Shown here: one piece after another, positions 51,503 to 61,145 of the stretch
Position numbering within the stretch: position 1 is the first letter of the stretch
Layout: each line of letters begins with the position of its first letter
Assembly: GCA_041660385.1 (NCBI GenBank)
Contig: JBAZWJ010000025.1
Span: 9,947 to 73,946, forward strand
Origin: DYJE01 sp041660385
GTDB lineage: Bacteria; Desulfobacterota; Desulfobacteria; Desulfobacterales; Desulfolunaceae
Direction: 5' to 3'
DNA length: 64,000 bases
Position numbers and translations under genes: made by a program
Notes under the pieces: generated by a model
Databases searched by the model: none
The model's input: the letters and a program-made list of their open reading frames with translations, nothing else
Told to the model about the DNA's origin: nothing

Positions 51503-51905
51503 GGCTGCTCCTTGTACTGTAAAGTTTTTTAAGGCATTCATTCACGTCCCATCAGACTTCATGGGGTGGTTTTGCGGCATAATCGTCAACTTCCATACCG
51601 CAACCTTCATAAACTACTTGGATGGCTTACCGAAATCAAGGGTTTGTAACGGATTAAGGCGATTTTTCTAAAAAACATAAAGCCTTCTGATCAGTTATCA
51701 TCGAATATGTAATTTCGAGAATACAGTAAAAGTTGCGCTGGAAAAGAAAGATGATATGGAAGAATTGAAGGGAATTATTCGCACATGGCCGACATACCCG
51801 AACGGGGTTATAATCCATAACCCAGGGTTGCGGTTTGACGCTACCCTATGGACCATAAACTCAAACCTTAACGATCCGTAATGGCCTGCATGTGGAGTGT
51901 ATCGA
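51503..51905. other. intergenic region between receiver fusion and MCP genes
   Basis: 403 bases on the transcribed side of the MCP and upstream of the receiver fusion, both on the minus strand. A hairpin GGGTTAT (51805-51811)/ATAACCC (51817-51823) lies about 80 bases beyond the MCP stop and may terminate it. No credible gene. Confidence 0.5.
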
Positions 51906-53318
51906 TCAGTCGCCGCCTCCAACAAACTCACGCAATTCCGTTGCGAACGAATCCATTTTTACCGCCTGGGCGTTCAAATCCTCGGCTGCTGAAGCGGTCT
52001 GTTCGGCATGGGTTGCATTTTGCTGAGTGGCTTTGTCCAGCTCGGACAGGGAGTTTTTGATGTGTTCGATACCTTGATCCTGTTCTTTTGTACTTCTGGC
52101 GATTTCATCCACAAGGCCCACGGCGCTTTCCACACTCGCTGAAACCATGCCGAAAGCAGCGCTGGTAAGGTTGACCATTCCTGCCCCGTCTTTGACTTTT
52201 CGAACGGTTCCATCGATAAGATCGGCCGTATTTCTGGCCGCTTCAGCCGCACGCATGGCGAGATGACGGACTTCACCGGCCACCACCGCGAAACCCGCAC
52301 CGGATTCTCCAGCACGAGCTGCCTCAACAGCAGCGTTTAGAGCCAGAAGATTGGTCTGAAAAGCGATTTCATCGATGGTCTTTACGATTTTCTGGGTTTC
52401 CTGGCTGGCCGAGGTGATTTCTGCCATGGACCGGGTCAGGGTTTCCATAGATGACGCAGCCTGGTGCACAACAGAGCCCGTTTCTTTCATGATATTGTCG
52501 GCTTTAACGGCGCTGCTTGCATTCCGAGCTATCATCGACAGGGCCTGCTCCAGGGATGCGGTGGTCTGATCAATGGCGGAAGCCTGTTCTGCCGCCACCT
52601 CCGCGAGCTGCTGACTACGCGTTGAAACTGCGTTGGATGCCAGACTGACTTTTCTTGCACCATCAGCAAGCCCATCTGCCACACCGCCTATCGCCCTGAT
52701 AATACTCCTGATAATAAAAAAGGCAAGAATGACAAAAAGCACCATTGCTGCAACGCCAATGAACTGAGAACTGCGAACGATAAGCGTATGATTTGCCATG
52801 GCTGCATCATAGTTGGTGGAGCTGGCCGTAGCGGCAAGTTCATCCATTTTGCGCATTTCCGAGTTGATCAGATGAAACGACTCATCTACAGACCCGGCGA
52901 ACATGGAAGCTGCCGAGGCGTCAATAACCGCCATGTCTATGGTTTTAAGAATCCATTCTTCATACTGTTTATAAGGTCCGGCTAAAATTTCGTATCGGAC
53001 TTCAGGGGTGATGGTCTGCTCCATGTCTTTCAGGAGACTTCGGATAGAGCTCTCAAGTTTTATTCTTTTCTCTTCCGGATAACCTGAACTGGCCCAGACG
53101 ATCAGCTGGTGGGTTTCGCCGTTCACAGCCGCAAGCTTCCCGATAAGAACGGCGATTTCCTGACGCACCTTGAACGATTGGACTACGTCATCCACGCGGT
53201 GTCTTATCCGCGAAAAACCAAGACTCGAATTACCCACAAAAAACACCAGAACCACGATGGATAGAATGGGAAGAAGGGCAATTTTTCTTTTCAGGCTCAT
53301 GTTTTTAAAATAATTCAT
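51906..53318 (-). CDS. methyl-accepting chemotaxis protein, partner of a secreted Cache protein
   Basis: 470 residues. Helices at about 11-30 and 184-210 enclose a helical periplasmic domain; there is little room for HAMP. The signalling tip is EIAFQTNLLALNAAVEAARA, followed by GFAVVAGEVRHLAMRA. It is a classical MCP tip. The secreted Cache gene lies 39 bases upstream and is translated in the same transcript, the same order (Cache first) as at 12104-14317. Confidence 0.93.
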   Translation of the reverse strand: MNYFKNMSLKRKIALLPILSIVVLVFFVGNSSLGFSRIRHRVDDVVQSFKVRQEIAVLIGKLAAVNGETHQLIVWASSGYPEEKRIKLESSIRSLLKDMEQTITPEVRYEILAGPYKQYEEWILKTIDMAVIDASAASMFAGSVDESFHLINSEMRKMDELAATASSTNYDAAMANHTLIVRSSQFIGVAAMVLFVILAFFIIRSIIRAIGGVADGLADGARKVSLASNAVSTRSQQLAEVAAEQASAIDQTTASLEQALSMIARNASSAVKADNIMKETGSVVHQAASSMETLTRSMAEITSASQETQKIVKTIDEIAFQTNLLALNAAVEAARAGESGAGFAVVAGEVRHLAMRAAEAARNTADLIDGTVRKVKDGAGMVNLTSAAFGMVSASVESAVGLVDEIARSTKEQDQGIEHIKNSLSELDKATQQNATHAEQTASAAEDLNAQAVKMDSFATELREFVGGGD

Positions 53319-53357
53319 GGGATTACCCTGACTGTTCAGTGTCTGAACTAAAACAAT

Positions 53358-53840
53358 TTATTTGTAAATTCCGCAACCGATAAACACATCCGGTCCGGCG
53401 GGAAGAACATAGGAGCTTTTTTCGCCGATTTTTTTTGTTTGAGGATGGCTCCATTTGTAATGCACCCAGCCACCTTTCTCTTGCATGGCTTTTTTGGTCA
53501 TTTCTGCCATGAACTGCTTTCCATCAGGATCTTTTAGATCGTAAAGATCTTTCCCGATAAGCCCAGGATTAGCGGGATGTGCCAGTGTCACCACACGAGC
53601 ACCCTGTTTATCGCTGACCCTAAACATAAATACATACATATCGCCTTTGACATATTCGCCATCCTTCTTGTTAAATACTGGAATCGCCTTGTCAACACCG
53701 TTGGCCTTGACGTAAGCCAGGGCTTTTTTGACAATGGCTTCGGCTTCTGGAGCTGTGCCACCTGCCTGTGCGAAAGGTGCTGTTACAAAACTGGCAATAA
53801 GGGTAAACATGACAACGATGATCACTTTAATTCTGGACAT
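53358..53840 (-). CDS. secreted single-Cache-domain sensor protein, second copy
   Basis: 160 residues. Signal peptide at about 1-27 (FVTAPFAQAGG), then a single Cache domain: GDMYVFMFRVSD, HPANPGLIGKDLYDL and GWVHYKW. It resembles the protein at 12104 in layout and in the HP(K/A)NP(K/G)LIGK motif. GGAGG precedes the ATG. No output domain, so a periplasmic ligand-binding protein for the MCP downstream is likely. Confidence 0.88.
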   Translation of the reverse strand: MSRIKVIIVVMFTLIASFVTAPFAQAGGTAPEAEAIVKKALAYVKANGVDKAIPVFNKKDGEYVKGDMYVFMFRVSDKQGARVVTLAHPANPGLIGKDLYDLKDPDGKQFMAEMTKKAMQEKGGWVHYKWSHPQTKKIGEKSSYVLPAGPDVFIGCGIYK

Positions 53841-54046
53841 GCAACTACCTCCATAAGAATTTTAGTAAATATTATTGGGCGTGTATTGCGACTATCTGAC
53901 CGGGAACACCGGAATCCATTGTTGAGTTTCAGAATGACAACTTATTGTTCGTTTTCCATCATGGAACAGTTATCAACGATAGGATAAACGATCATTTTAT
54001 CAGATAAGCACCGCTGAAAAGATTGTTGACTAAAGAATAGGTTTTA

Positions 54047-54075
54047 AATTTACACTCATATAAGAAAGCTGTCAA
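54047..54075 (-). promoter_or_regulatory. candidate sigma70 promoter of the second Cache-MCP operon
   Basis: On the minus strand TTGACA (54075-54070), 17 bases, TAAATT (54052-54047), about 200 bases before the Cache ATG. The -35 is perfect and the -10 matches 4 of 6. Confidence 0.45.
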
Positions 54076-54185
54076 TCCCTATCCTCTTGCATGAATATTG
54101 TTCGGAATCCTCGATACATACCAATCCCACCCCGTATCCAAACTATTTGGCATTTCTGAGAATCTAATTGATTCTTTTTTTATCG

Positions 54186-54214
54186 TTGACACGAAAGCAA
54201 CTTTTCTTTAAAAA
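54186..54214 (+). promoter_or_regulatory. promoter of the efflux TetR gene
   Basis: TTGACA (54186-54191), 17 bases, TAAAAA (54209-54214), directly adjoining the palindromic operator at 54215-54230. Confidence 0.55.
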
Positions 54215-54230
54215 GAATGAACGTTCATTC
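54215..54230. promoter_or_regulatory. TetR operator, perfect 16-base palindrome
   Basis: GAATGAACGTTCATTC is a perfect palindrome directly after the -10 of the TetR promoter. A nearly identical sequence lies at 54840-54855, between the TetR gene and the efflux genes. This layout fits AcrR-like autorepression and control of the pump. Confidence 0.75.
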
Positions 54231-54253
54231 CGTATTAAAAGGATTATTGTATT

Positions 54254-54829
54254 ATGTGCAAAAAAGACAAGCGCGGCGATATTATCAAAGCAGCCATAGA
54301 GCTTCTGGCCGAGCAGGGATTTCACGGCGCACCCATGGCCATGATAGCGGAAAAGGCAGGGGTTGGAGCCGGAACCATCTACAGGTATTTCGAAAACAGA
54401 GATGTGCTCATCAACGCTATTTACAGCGAAACCCATGACAGAGTTCATAAATACCTTATTGCGGATTATCCGGAGAATCGCCCGGTCCGCGAACGATTTT
54501 TCGATATCGTCAGGGGGTTCATCACCTACTACAAGAATAATCCCCTGGATTTCCGGTACATTGAGCAATTTCATAACTCCCCATACGGATTGGTTCACCG
54601 GAAAGAAAAACTCCTGAATCTGACGGGAGAGTACGATTTCATCCACACCCTTTTCCAAGATGGAAAAGAACAACAGGTGATCAAGGATGTGCCGCTGGCC
54701 ATGCATTTCAATCTGGCCTTCGCACCTGTCGTCTGGTCTCTTCGGGATCATCACACGGGATTTCTGGATCTCAACGACGAGCTGGCCGATATTGTGGTCC
54801 ACGCCTGTTGGGACAGCATTAAAATGTAA
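54254..54829 (+). CDS. TetR family repressor of the RND efflux operon
   Basis: 191 residues. Helix-turn-helix at about 8-53 (AIELLAEQGFHGAPMAMIAE, then GAGTIYRYFENRDVL). The C-terminal domain lacks family markers that name a ligand. Operators with GAATGA(A/A)(C/T)GTTCATTC lie before it and after it, so it should repress itself and the pump genes. Starts 24 bases after its operator. Confidence 0.9.
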   Translation: MCKKDKRGDIIKAAIELLAEQGFHGAPMAMIAEKAGVGAGTIYRYFENRDVLINAIYSETHDRVHKYLIADYPENRPVRERFFDIVRGFITYYKNNPLDFRYIEQFHNSPYGLVHRKEKLLNLTGEYDFIHTLFQDGKEQQVIKDVPLAMHFNLAFAPVVWSLRDHHTGFLDLNDELADIVVHACWDSIKM

Positions 54830-54839
54830 ACATCAAGCA

Positions 54840-54855
54840 GAATGAATGTTCATTC
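54840..54855. promoter_or_regulatory. second TetR operator, between regulator and pump genes
   Basis: GAATGAATGTTCATTC matches the first operator at 15 of 16 positions (T for C in the centre). It lies 44 bases upstream of the fusion-protein start. An ATG inside it (54842) could be mistaken for a start codon; it is not used. Confidence 0.7.
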
Positions 54856-54898
54856 CTTAATTGCTTTAATAACACTAACACAAACATACAGGTGTCAC

Positions 54899-56155
54899 AT
54901 GGAGAATGGAAAAAAGAAGAGAAGCGTTCTGTCAACCCACATTGCAGTTTTTGGGGTGTTGGCTTTACTTGTCACGGTTACGGCCTGTGGTAAAGGTGAT
55001 CCCAAGGCGACGGCGGGGCACGGTCCGGGACCGGGTGGCCCTGTTGAAGTCTCCGTGGTGACGATCCAGCCCGAACAGGTTTCCATTGAAACAGAACTTT
55101 CAGGACGTGTTTCCGCCTTCCTTGTGGCCGAAGTACGCCCCCAGGTGGGCGGCATCATTCAGAAAGTCCAGTTCACCGAAGGATCGGAAGTGAAACAGGG
55201 TGAAATCCTTTACCGGATAGACCCCGCACTTTTCAAAGCGGCCTATGACAGCGCCTGCGCCGCCCTTGCCCGTGCCGAGGCCAACGTTCCGCCCGCAAAA
55301 ACCAAAGCGGCCCGATATAAGGATCTGGTCAAAGTCAAGGCCATCAGCCAGCAGGAAGAAGACGAGGCCCATTCCGCTTTCAAAAAAGCTGAAGCCGACG
55401 TGCTGGCCGCCAAAGCCGATCTTCAAAAAGCCCGGATCAATCTGGAATACACCGCCATCAAAGCCCCGATTTCAGGGCGCATAGGCAAATCTTCCGTGAC
55501 GACTGGCGCGCTTGTTACCGGTTTCCAGGCCACGTCTCTTGCAACCATTCAAAAACTCGATCCCGTTTATGTGGACGTCACCCAGAGCAGTTCCGAACTG
55601 CTTCGCCTGAGAAAAAACCTGGAACAGGGTCTTCTGTCTAAAAATGCGGGAGGAGCTGCCAAAGTCCGTCTGCTTCTCGAAGATGGTTCGGAATATGCGA
55701 AAGCAGGAACACTGAAGTTCTCCGATGTCACCGTAGACCCCGGTACAGGATCTGTCATTCTCCGCTCCGTATTCGAAAATCCGAAACAAACCCTCCTTCC
55801 CGGCATGTTCGTCAGGACCATGGTTGAAGAAGGCCAGAACGACAAAGCCATCCTCGTGCCCCAGCAATGCGTGGCCAGAACAGCCAAAGGTGAAGCCATG
55901 GCCATGGCCGTTGGCGCGTCAGACAAGGTTGAACCCCGGATGCTCGTACTTGACAGGGCCATGGGCAACCGCTGGATCGTCGCCAGCGGTCTAAATACAG
56001 GTGATCGGATCATCGCCGAAGGCTTGCAGAAAGTTAAACCGGGCGATCATGTGAAAACCGTTCCGTTTGGGGAACCGGTCAAGACTCCGGAACCAGGCGG
56101 TCCGGCTTCCGCCGAACCGATGAAAAAAGAGGGTCCTTCCCCGGCAGAGAAATAA
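54899..56155 (+). CDS. RND efflux periplasmic adaptor lipoprotein (MFP)
   Basis: 418 residues from the ATG at 54899; upstream codons lie in the operator. The signal peptide ends in the lipobox LLVTVTAC-GKGD. Biotinyl-lipoyl and hairpin domains follow (RPQVGGIIQKVQFTEGSEVK, then a coiled coil at about 110-180), with a beta-barrel containing PISGRIGKSSVTTGALV. This is the AcrA/MexA type that connects inner-membrane pump and outer-membrane channel. Confidence 0.93.
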   Translation: MENGKKKRSVLSTHIAVFGVLALLVTVTACGKGDPKATAGHGPGPGGPVEVSVVTIQPEQVSIETELSGRVSAFLVAEVRPQVGGIIQKVQFTEGSEVKQGEILYRIDPALFKAAYDSACAALARAEANVPPAKTKAARYKDLVKVKAISQQEEDEAHSAFKKAEADVLAAKADLQKARINLEYTAIKAPISGRIGKSSVTTGALVTGFQATSLATIQKLDPVYVDVTQSSSELLRLRKNLEQGLLSKNAGGAAKVRLLLEDGSEYAKAGTLKFSDVTVDPGTGSVILRSVFENPKQTLLPGMFVRTMVEEGQNDKAILVPQQCVARTAKGEAMAMAVGASDKVEPRMLVLDRAMGNRWIVASGLNTGDRIIAEGLQKVKPGDHVKTVPFGEPVKTPEPGGPASAEPMKKEGPSPAEK

Positions 56156-56224
56156 CATAGTCGGGCAGCATGGTCATGCGTAACCCATCATTCGAAGCAC
56201 CATGGTCATTCAGTGACATGATCA

Positions 56225-56310
56225 TTAGGTTTCGTAATCAAGATGACCAAAGGGGCAGACACAAGGTCCTGCCCCTACAAAACGGTCACCTTGATTGCAA
56301 CATGGAATTA
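56225..56310. repeat. dispersed palindromic repeat, copy 2
   Basis: The same block order as at 9294-9369. In this copy the palindrome is clearer: AATCAAGATGACC (56236-56248) pairs with GGTCACCTTGATT (56284-56296), and AGGGGCAG (56251-56258) with CTGCCCCT (56269-56276). It lies between the adaptor and pump genes of one operon, in a 198-base gap. Confidence 0.75.
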
Positions 56311-56353
56311 GAAACACACGACATTCATATCGATAAAATAGAGGAGAAACTCT

Positions 56354-59300
56354 ATGTCCCATTTTTTCATCAACAGGCCCATCTTTGCCTGGGTTATAGC
56401 CATCATCATCATGCTGGCCGGGCTTCTGGCCATCGTGAAGCTTCCTGTGTCTCAGTATCCGGCCATTGCGCCGCCTGAAATCAGCATCACGGCTATCTAC
56501 CCCGGCTCTTCGGCTAAAACCCTGGAAAACACAGTAACCCAGGTTATCGAGCAGAAGATGAACGGCATCGACCAGCTGAAATACATCACCTCATCCAGTG
56601 ATTCCTCAGGGATGGCCACCATCACCCTCACCTTTGACGCAGACATGGACCCCAACATGGCCCAAGTGCAGGTGCAGAACAAGCTCCAGCTCGCCATGCC
56701 CCTTCTTCCCCAGGTGGTTCAGCAGCAGGGGGTTCAGGTGACCAAATCCACCCGTAACTTCCTGATGGTTATCGGGTTCGTGTCTGAAGACGGAAGCATG
56801 AGCCGTTACGACCTTTCCGATTATGTGGCAGCCAATCTCCAGGATATCCTTAGCCGTCTGGAAGGTGTGGGTGAAGCCACCCTTTTCGGATCCCAGTATG
56901 CCATGCGCATCTGGCTGGACCCGGGCAAGCTGAAAAGTTACAGCCTGAACCCTTCGGACGTCAAAGCAGCCATCAAGGCCAGGAATGTACAGGTTTCGGC
57001 GGGTCAGCTTTCCGGCACGCCCTCCATAGAAGGCCAGCAGTTCAGCGCCACCATCACGGCCCAGACCCTTCTGAAAACGCCGGAGGAATTCGGAGACATC
57101 CTTCTTAAAACCACATCCAATGGTTCGTCTGTCAGGCTGCGGGATGTGGCCCGGATTGAACTGGGCAGTGAAAGCTATGACTCAGTGGCCAATTTCAACG
57201 GGAAACCTGCGGCAGGTATGGCCATCCGCCTTGCGACCAATGCCAACGCGCTTGAAACAGCGGCTATCATCAAAACTAAAATCGATGAACTATCCAAGTA
57301 TTTTCCAGCGGGCATGAAAGCCGTGTTTCCCTACGACACCAGCCCCTTTGTTAAAATCTCCATAGAAGAGGTGGTGAAAACCCTCATTGAGGCCGTTATT
57401 CTGGTGTTTCTGGTGATGTTTCTGTTCCTTCAGAACTTCAGGGCAACCCTTATCCCCACCATCGCCGTGCCCGTGGTTCTTCTGGGAACCTTCGCCATAT
57501 TGAAAGCTTTCGGTTATTCCATCAACACCCTGACCATGTTCGCCATGGTTCTGGCCATCGGCCTTCTGGTAGATGACGCCATCGTGGTGGTGGAAAACGT
57601 AGAGCGCGTGATGAGTGAAGCCGGGCTTTCCCCCAAGGAAGCCACAATAAGATCCATGAGTCAGATCACCGGAGCCCTGGTGGGCATCGCCCTGGTTCTT
57701 TCGGCTGTATTCATTCCCATGGCCTTTTTCGGCGGGTCAACCGGCGTCATCTACCGCCAGTTCTCCATCACCATCGTTTCGTCCATGCTTCTTTCAGTGG
57801 TGGTGGCCCTGGTTCTCACACCGGCTCTCTGCGCCACCATGCTGAAACCTGTGGCCAAAGGTCACGACGCCGCAGAAGGCGGACTCTTTTCCGGTTTTTT
57901 CCTCTGGTTCAACCGGATGTTCAACAGAAGCAACACCCTTTACCAGGGTTCAGTGAAACATATTCTTGCCCGATCGGGCCGTTACATGGTGATTTACTTG
58001 CTCATCGTCGGTGTCATGGCCTTCATGATCATTCGGATGCCCACCGCCTTTCTGCCCGATGAAGATCAGGGTATCCTGTTCACCCTTGTCCAGCTTCCTG
58101 CCGGTGCCACTCAGGAACGAACCGCCGCCGTGATGAAAAAAGTGGAGCACTACTACCTTAACGAACAAAACGAAGGGGTGAAATCCCTTTTCACTGTGGC
58201 CGGATTCAGCTTTGCCGGGCGTGGTCAGAACATGGGCCTGGCCTTTGTTCAGTTAAGAGATTGGAGCGAACGCGACCGTCCTGACCTCAAAATCAAAGCC
58301 ATTGCCGGCAAAGCCATGGGGGCTTTTTCCCAATTCAAGGAAGCCATGGTATTCGCCTTTCCTCCCCCTGCAGTGCTGGAACTGGGTAACGCCACCGGTT
58401 TCGACTTCCAGCTTCAGGACCGTTCAGGCCTGGGCCATGAAAAACTCATGGAAGCACGTAACCAGCTTTTAGGTATGGCTGCCCAGAACCCCGTGCTTAT
58501 GGCCGTTCGTCCCAACGGCCAGGAGGACACCCCGGAATATAAAATAGAAATCGATTACGAAAAAGCCGGGGCTCTGGGTCTTACCCTCGCTGATATCAAC
58601 GACACCCTTACCACAGCCTGGGGCGGTTCCTATGTGAACGACTTCATCGACAAAGGCCGGGTCAAAAAGGTTTACATGCTGGCCGATGCCGCCTTCCGCA
58701 TGGGGACCGAAGACATCAAAAACTGGCATGTGCGGAACAGCAAAGGCGAAATGGTCCCGTTCTCTGCCTTTTCAACGGCAAGCTGGGCTTACGGTTCGCC
58801 GAGACTTGAACGGTTCAACGGTATGCCATCCCGTGATATCATAGGACAGCCCGCTCCGGGTAAAAGCTCCGGTGACGCCATGAAAGCCATGGAAGAATTG
58901 GCTGCCCAACTGCCCCCGGGCATCGGCTACGAGTGGACCGGCCTTTCCTATCAGGAACGGATGTCCGGCTCACAGGCCCCGGCCCTTTACGCCATTTCGC
59001 TTCTGGTGGTATTCCTGTGTCTGGCAGCTCTTTACGAAAGCTGGGCCATTCCGTTCTCGGTCATGCTGGTGGTCCCCTTAGGAATAATCGGGGCGCTCAT
59101 CGCAGCCACCATGCGTGGAATGTCCAACGACGTGTACTTCCAGGTGGGCCTTCTCACCACCATGGGTCTTTCGGCTAAAAATGCCATCCTGATCGTGGAA
59201 TTCGCCAAAGAAAGGATGGAATACGGAGTGGGACTGATGGAAGCCACACTTGAGGCCGTCAGAATCAGATTAAGGCCCATTATCATGACCTCCCTCGCCT

Positions 59301-59482
59301 TCATTCTGGGCGTTCTTCCCCTGGTCACAACCACTGGTGCGGGATCGGGAAGTCAGAACGCCATTGGAACAGGCGTTATGGGCGGTATGATCTCGGCCAC
59401 GGTTCTCGCCATATTCTTCGTACCCCTCTTTTTCGTGGTGATCAGGCGGATATTCAAAGTGAAAACGGTGGATCATGAATAA
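56354..59482 (+). CDS. RND efflux inner-membrane transporter (AcrB/HAE1 type)
   Basis: 1042 residues, full length for the HAE1 group. Twelve membrane helices; NRPIFAWVIAIIIM at the start, the TM4 Asp pair in LLVDDAIVVVENV, and PAFLALCA-like TM segments. Large periplasmic loops for the porter domain are in the usual places. Starts after AGAGGAG, 198 bases behind the adaptor gene. Overlaps the next gene by 8 bases. Substrates are unknown. Confidence 0.95.
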   Translation: MSHFFINRPIFAWVIAIIIMLAGLLAIVKLPVSQYPAIAPPEISITAIYPGSSAKTLENTVTQVIEQKMNGIDQLKYITSSSDSSGMATITLTFDADMDPNMAQVQVQNKLQLAMPLLPQVVQQQGVQVTKSTRNFLMVIGFVSEDGSMSRYDLSDYVAANLQDILSRLEGVGEATLFGSQYAMRIWLDPGKLKSYSLNPSDVKAAIKARNVQVSAGQLSGTPSIEGQQFSATITAQTLLKTPEEFGDILLKTTSNGSSVRLRDVARIELGSESYDSVANFNGKPAAGMAIRLATNANALETAAIIKTKIDELSKYFPAGMKAVFPYDTSPFVKISIEEVVKTLIEAVILVFLVMFLFLQNFRATLIPTIAVPVVLLGTFAILKAFGYSINTLTMFAMVLAIGLLVDDAIVVVENVERVMSEAGLSPKEATIRSMSQITGALVGIALVLSAVFIPMAFFGGSTGVIYRQFSITIVSSMLLSVVVALVLTPALCATMLKPVAKGHDAAEGGLFSGFFLWFNRMFNRSNTLYQGSVKHILARSGRYMVIYLLIVGVMAFMIIRMPTAFLPDEDQGILFTLVQLPAGATQERTAAVMKKVEHYYLNEQNEGVKSLFTVAGFSFAGRGQNMGLAFVQLRDWSERDRPDLKIKAIAGKAMGAFSQFKEAMVFAFPPPAVLELGNATGFDFQLQDRSGLGHEKLMEARNQLLGMAAQNPVLMAVRPNGQEDTPEYKIEIDYEKAGALGLTLADINDTLTTAWGGSYVNDFIDKGRVKKVYMLADAAFRMGTEDIKNWHVRNSKGEMVPFSAFSTASWAYGSPRLERFNGMPSRDIIGQPAPGKSSGDAMKAMEELAAQLPPGIGYEWTGLSYQERMSGSQAPALYAISLLVVFLCLAALYESWAIPFSVMLVVPLGIIGALIAATMRGMSNDVYFQVGLLTTMGLSAKNAILIVEFAKERMEYGVGLMEATLEAVRIRLRPIIMTSLAFILGVLPLVTTTGAGSGSQNAIGTGVMGGMISATVLAIFFVPLFFVVIRRIFKVKTVDHE

Positions 59483-59513
59483 AAAACATCCGATCCCGGA
59501 AGGACAATATGTT

Positions 59514-60959
59514 ATGAAAAACAAACGATTATCATATGTAATTTCGATGGTTGCCATGGTGCTTCTGATTTCGGGATGCACCCTTGCGCCGACCTACAAA
59601 CGGCCCGATTCACCGGTAAAAGGCCCTTTTGCCGCCGGTGAAGTGCCCATACCCCAGGAGGAGGCAGCAGAAAAAACAGATGAGAAGGCCGCAGCAGCTG
59701 TTCCATTCAAAGATTTTTTCGTTCATCCAAGACTCCAGGCGACTGTGGATCTGGCCGTAAAGAACAACCGGGATCTCCGTGTGGCGGCCCTAAATATGGA
59801 ACGGGCCCAGGCCTTATACCGCATTCAGCGGTCGTCCCTTGTTCCCAAGCTCAACGCCAACGGATCACAGACTGTGCAGGGACTCCCGGATAGTTTGAGC
59901 CCAAGCGGTGAGGCCAGTGTTTCCAGACGTTACGACCTGAATGTGGGCGTGAGTGCTTACGAGCTTGACTTTTTCGGTCGTGTCCGAAGCCTGAAAGCCA
60001 AGGCGCTGGAACAGTACCTTGCCACCGAACAGGCCCGCTCAACCGCCAGTCTCAGCATTGCCTCCGAAACAGCCGGAGCCTGGCTCACCTTGGCAGCGGA
60101 TAAAGAGCGGCTGAAACTGGCCAAAGAAACCCTGGGAACCCAGGACGAAACTTTTACCATGATTTCGCGACGGGCCGAAGCAGGTGCTTCATCGGACCTG
60201 GATCTTCGTCAGGCCCAGACCCGTGTGGAAGCAGCCCGCCTGGATGTGGTGACTTATTCCGCCAAAGTGGTTCAGGATGAAAATGCTCTGGATCTGATCG
60301 TGGGCACGTCCGTCCCAGCCGATCTCAAACCCGGCGATCTGACCCAGGTTGAAAAAGAAAGTGAAACATTAAAGCCCATCTCATCAGGACTTGACAGCAC
60401 CGTTCTCCTTTCACGCCCCGACGTTCTGGCCTACGAAAGTCAGCTCAAAGCCGCCTATGCCAATATCGGCGCAGCAAGGGCCGCCTTTTTCCCCAGAATC
60501 ACCCTGACTGGCACGTTCGGCACGGCCAGCAGCGAACTGGACCAGCTTTTCAAAGGCGGACCGGCCTGGAGTTTCATCCCCCAGATCACCATCCCGATCT
60601 TTGATGGCGGAAATAACCGGTCCAATCTGGACGCCGCGAACATCGACCGAGACATCGCTGTGGCCAATTATGAAAAAGCCATTCAGACCGCTTTCCGGGA
60701 AGTGTCGGACACCCTGGCCCAGAAAGCCCGGATCGACGAGCAGCTCAAAGCCCAGAAAGCCCTGCTTGACGCCACCGCCGAAGCCCACCGCCTTTCCGAC
60801 ATCCGTTACAAAGGCGGCGTCGACAGTTATCTCAGCGTCCTCGATGCTCAGCGCAGCCTTTACAGCGCCCAGCAGTCCCGCATCGATCTTCGGCTCTTTA
60901 AACTCACAAATCAGGTGACCCTGTACAAAGCCCTTGGCGGCGGCACCTCCGGCTCCTGA
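59514..60959 (+). CDS. outer-membrane efflux channel lipoprotein (OprM/NodT type)
   Basis: 481 residues from the ATG at 59514; the upstream ATG at 59475 is inside the pump gene end and would not place the lipobox well. LLISGC-TLAPTYKRP is the lipobox of OprM-type channels. Two TolC-like repeats follow, with long coiled coils and FGRVRSLKAKALE and FKGGPAWSFIPQITIPIF. It closes the tripartite pump, in the order adaptor-pump-channel. Confidence 0.93.
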   Translation: MKNKRLSYVISMVAMVLLISGCTLAPTYKRPDSPVKGPFAAGEVPIPQEEAAEKTDEKAAAAVPFKDFFVHPRLQATVDLAVKNNRDLRVAALNMERAQALYRIQRSSLVPKLNANGSQTVQGLPDSLSPSGEASVSRRYDLNVGVSAYELDFFGRVRSLKAKALEQYLATEQARSTASLSIASETAGAWLTLAADKERLKLAKETLGTQDETFTMISRRAEAGASSDLDLRQAQTRVEAARLDVVTYSAKVVQDENALDLIVGTSVPADLKPGDLTQVEKESETLKPISSGLDSTVLLSRPDVLAYESQLKAAYANIGAARAAFFPRITLTGTFGTASSELDQLFKGGPAWSFIPQITIPIFDGGNNRSNLDAANIDRDIAVANYEKAIQTAFREVSDTLAQKARIDEQLKAQKALLDATAEAHRLSDIRYKGGVDSYLSVLDAQRSLYSAQQSRIDLRLFKLTNQVTLYKALGGGTSGS

Positions 60960-60970
60960 TCCCGGGCACG

Positions 60971-61022
60971 CCAATCTCCCGATTGGCCCCCACAGTTACC
61001 GGTTCGAAAGAACCGGTAACTG
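60971..61022 (+). terminator. double hairpin after the efflux operon
   Basis: CCAATC (60971-60976)/GATTGG (60981-60986) with a 4-base loop, followed by CAGTTACCGGTTC (60993-61005)/GAACCGGTAACTG (61010-61022), a perfect 13-base stem with a GAAA loop. There is no T-run, but the position 12 bases after the channel stop fits termination or mRNA 3'-end protection. Confidence 0.6.
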
Positions 61023-61145
61023 TTACGATTCACCCTCGGCACATGATCCGATCCTTACAATAAAATAATGAACCAAAAAAATAGGTTGCGATGGTTTTCT
61101 AATTATTTTAAGATAATCTGAAATCAAATTGCGGATTATCTTAAT

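Larger units (their letters stand above)
53841..54214. other. divergent intergenic region
   Basis: 374 bases between the Cache gene (minus) and the efflux-regulator TetR gene (plus). It contains promoter candidates in both directions (54047-54075 minus, 54186-54214 plus). No gene is visible. Confidence 0.5.
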
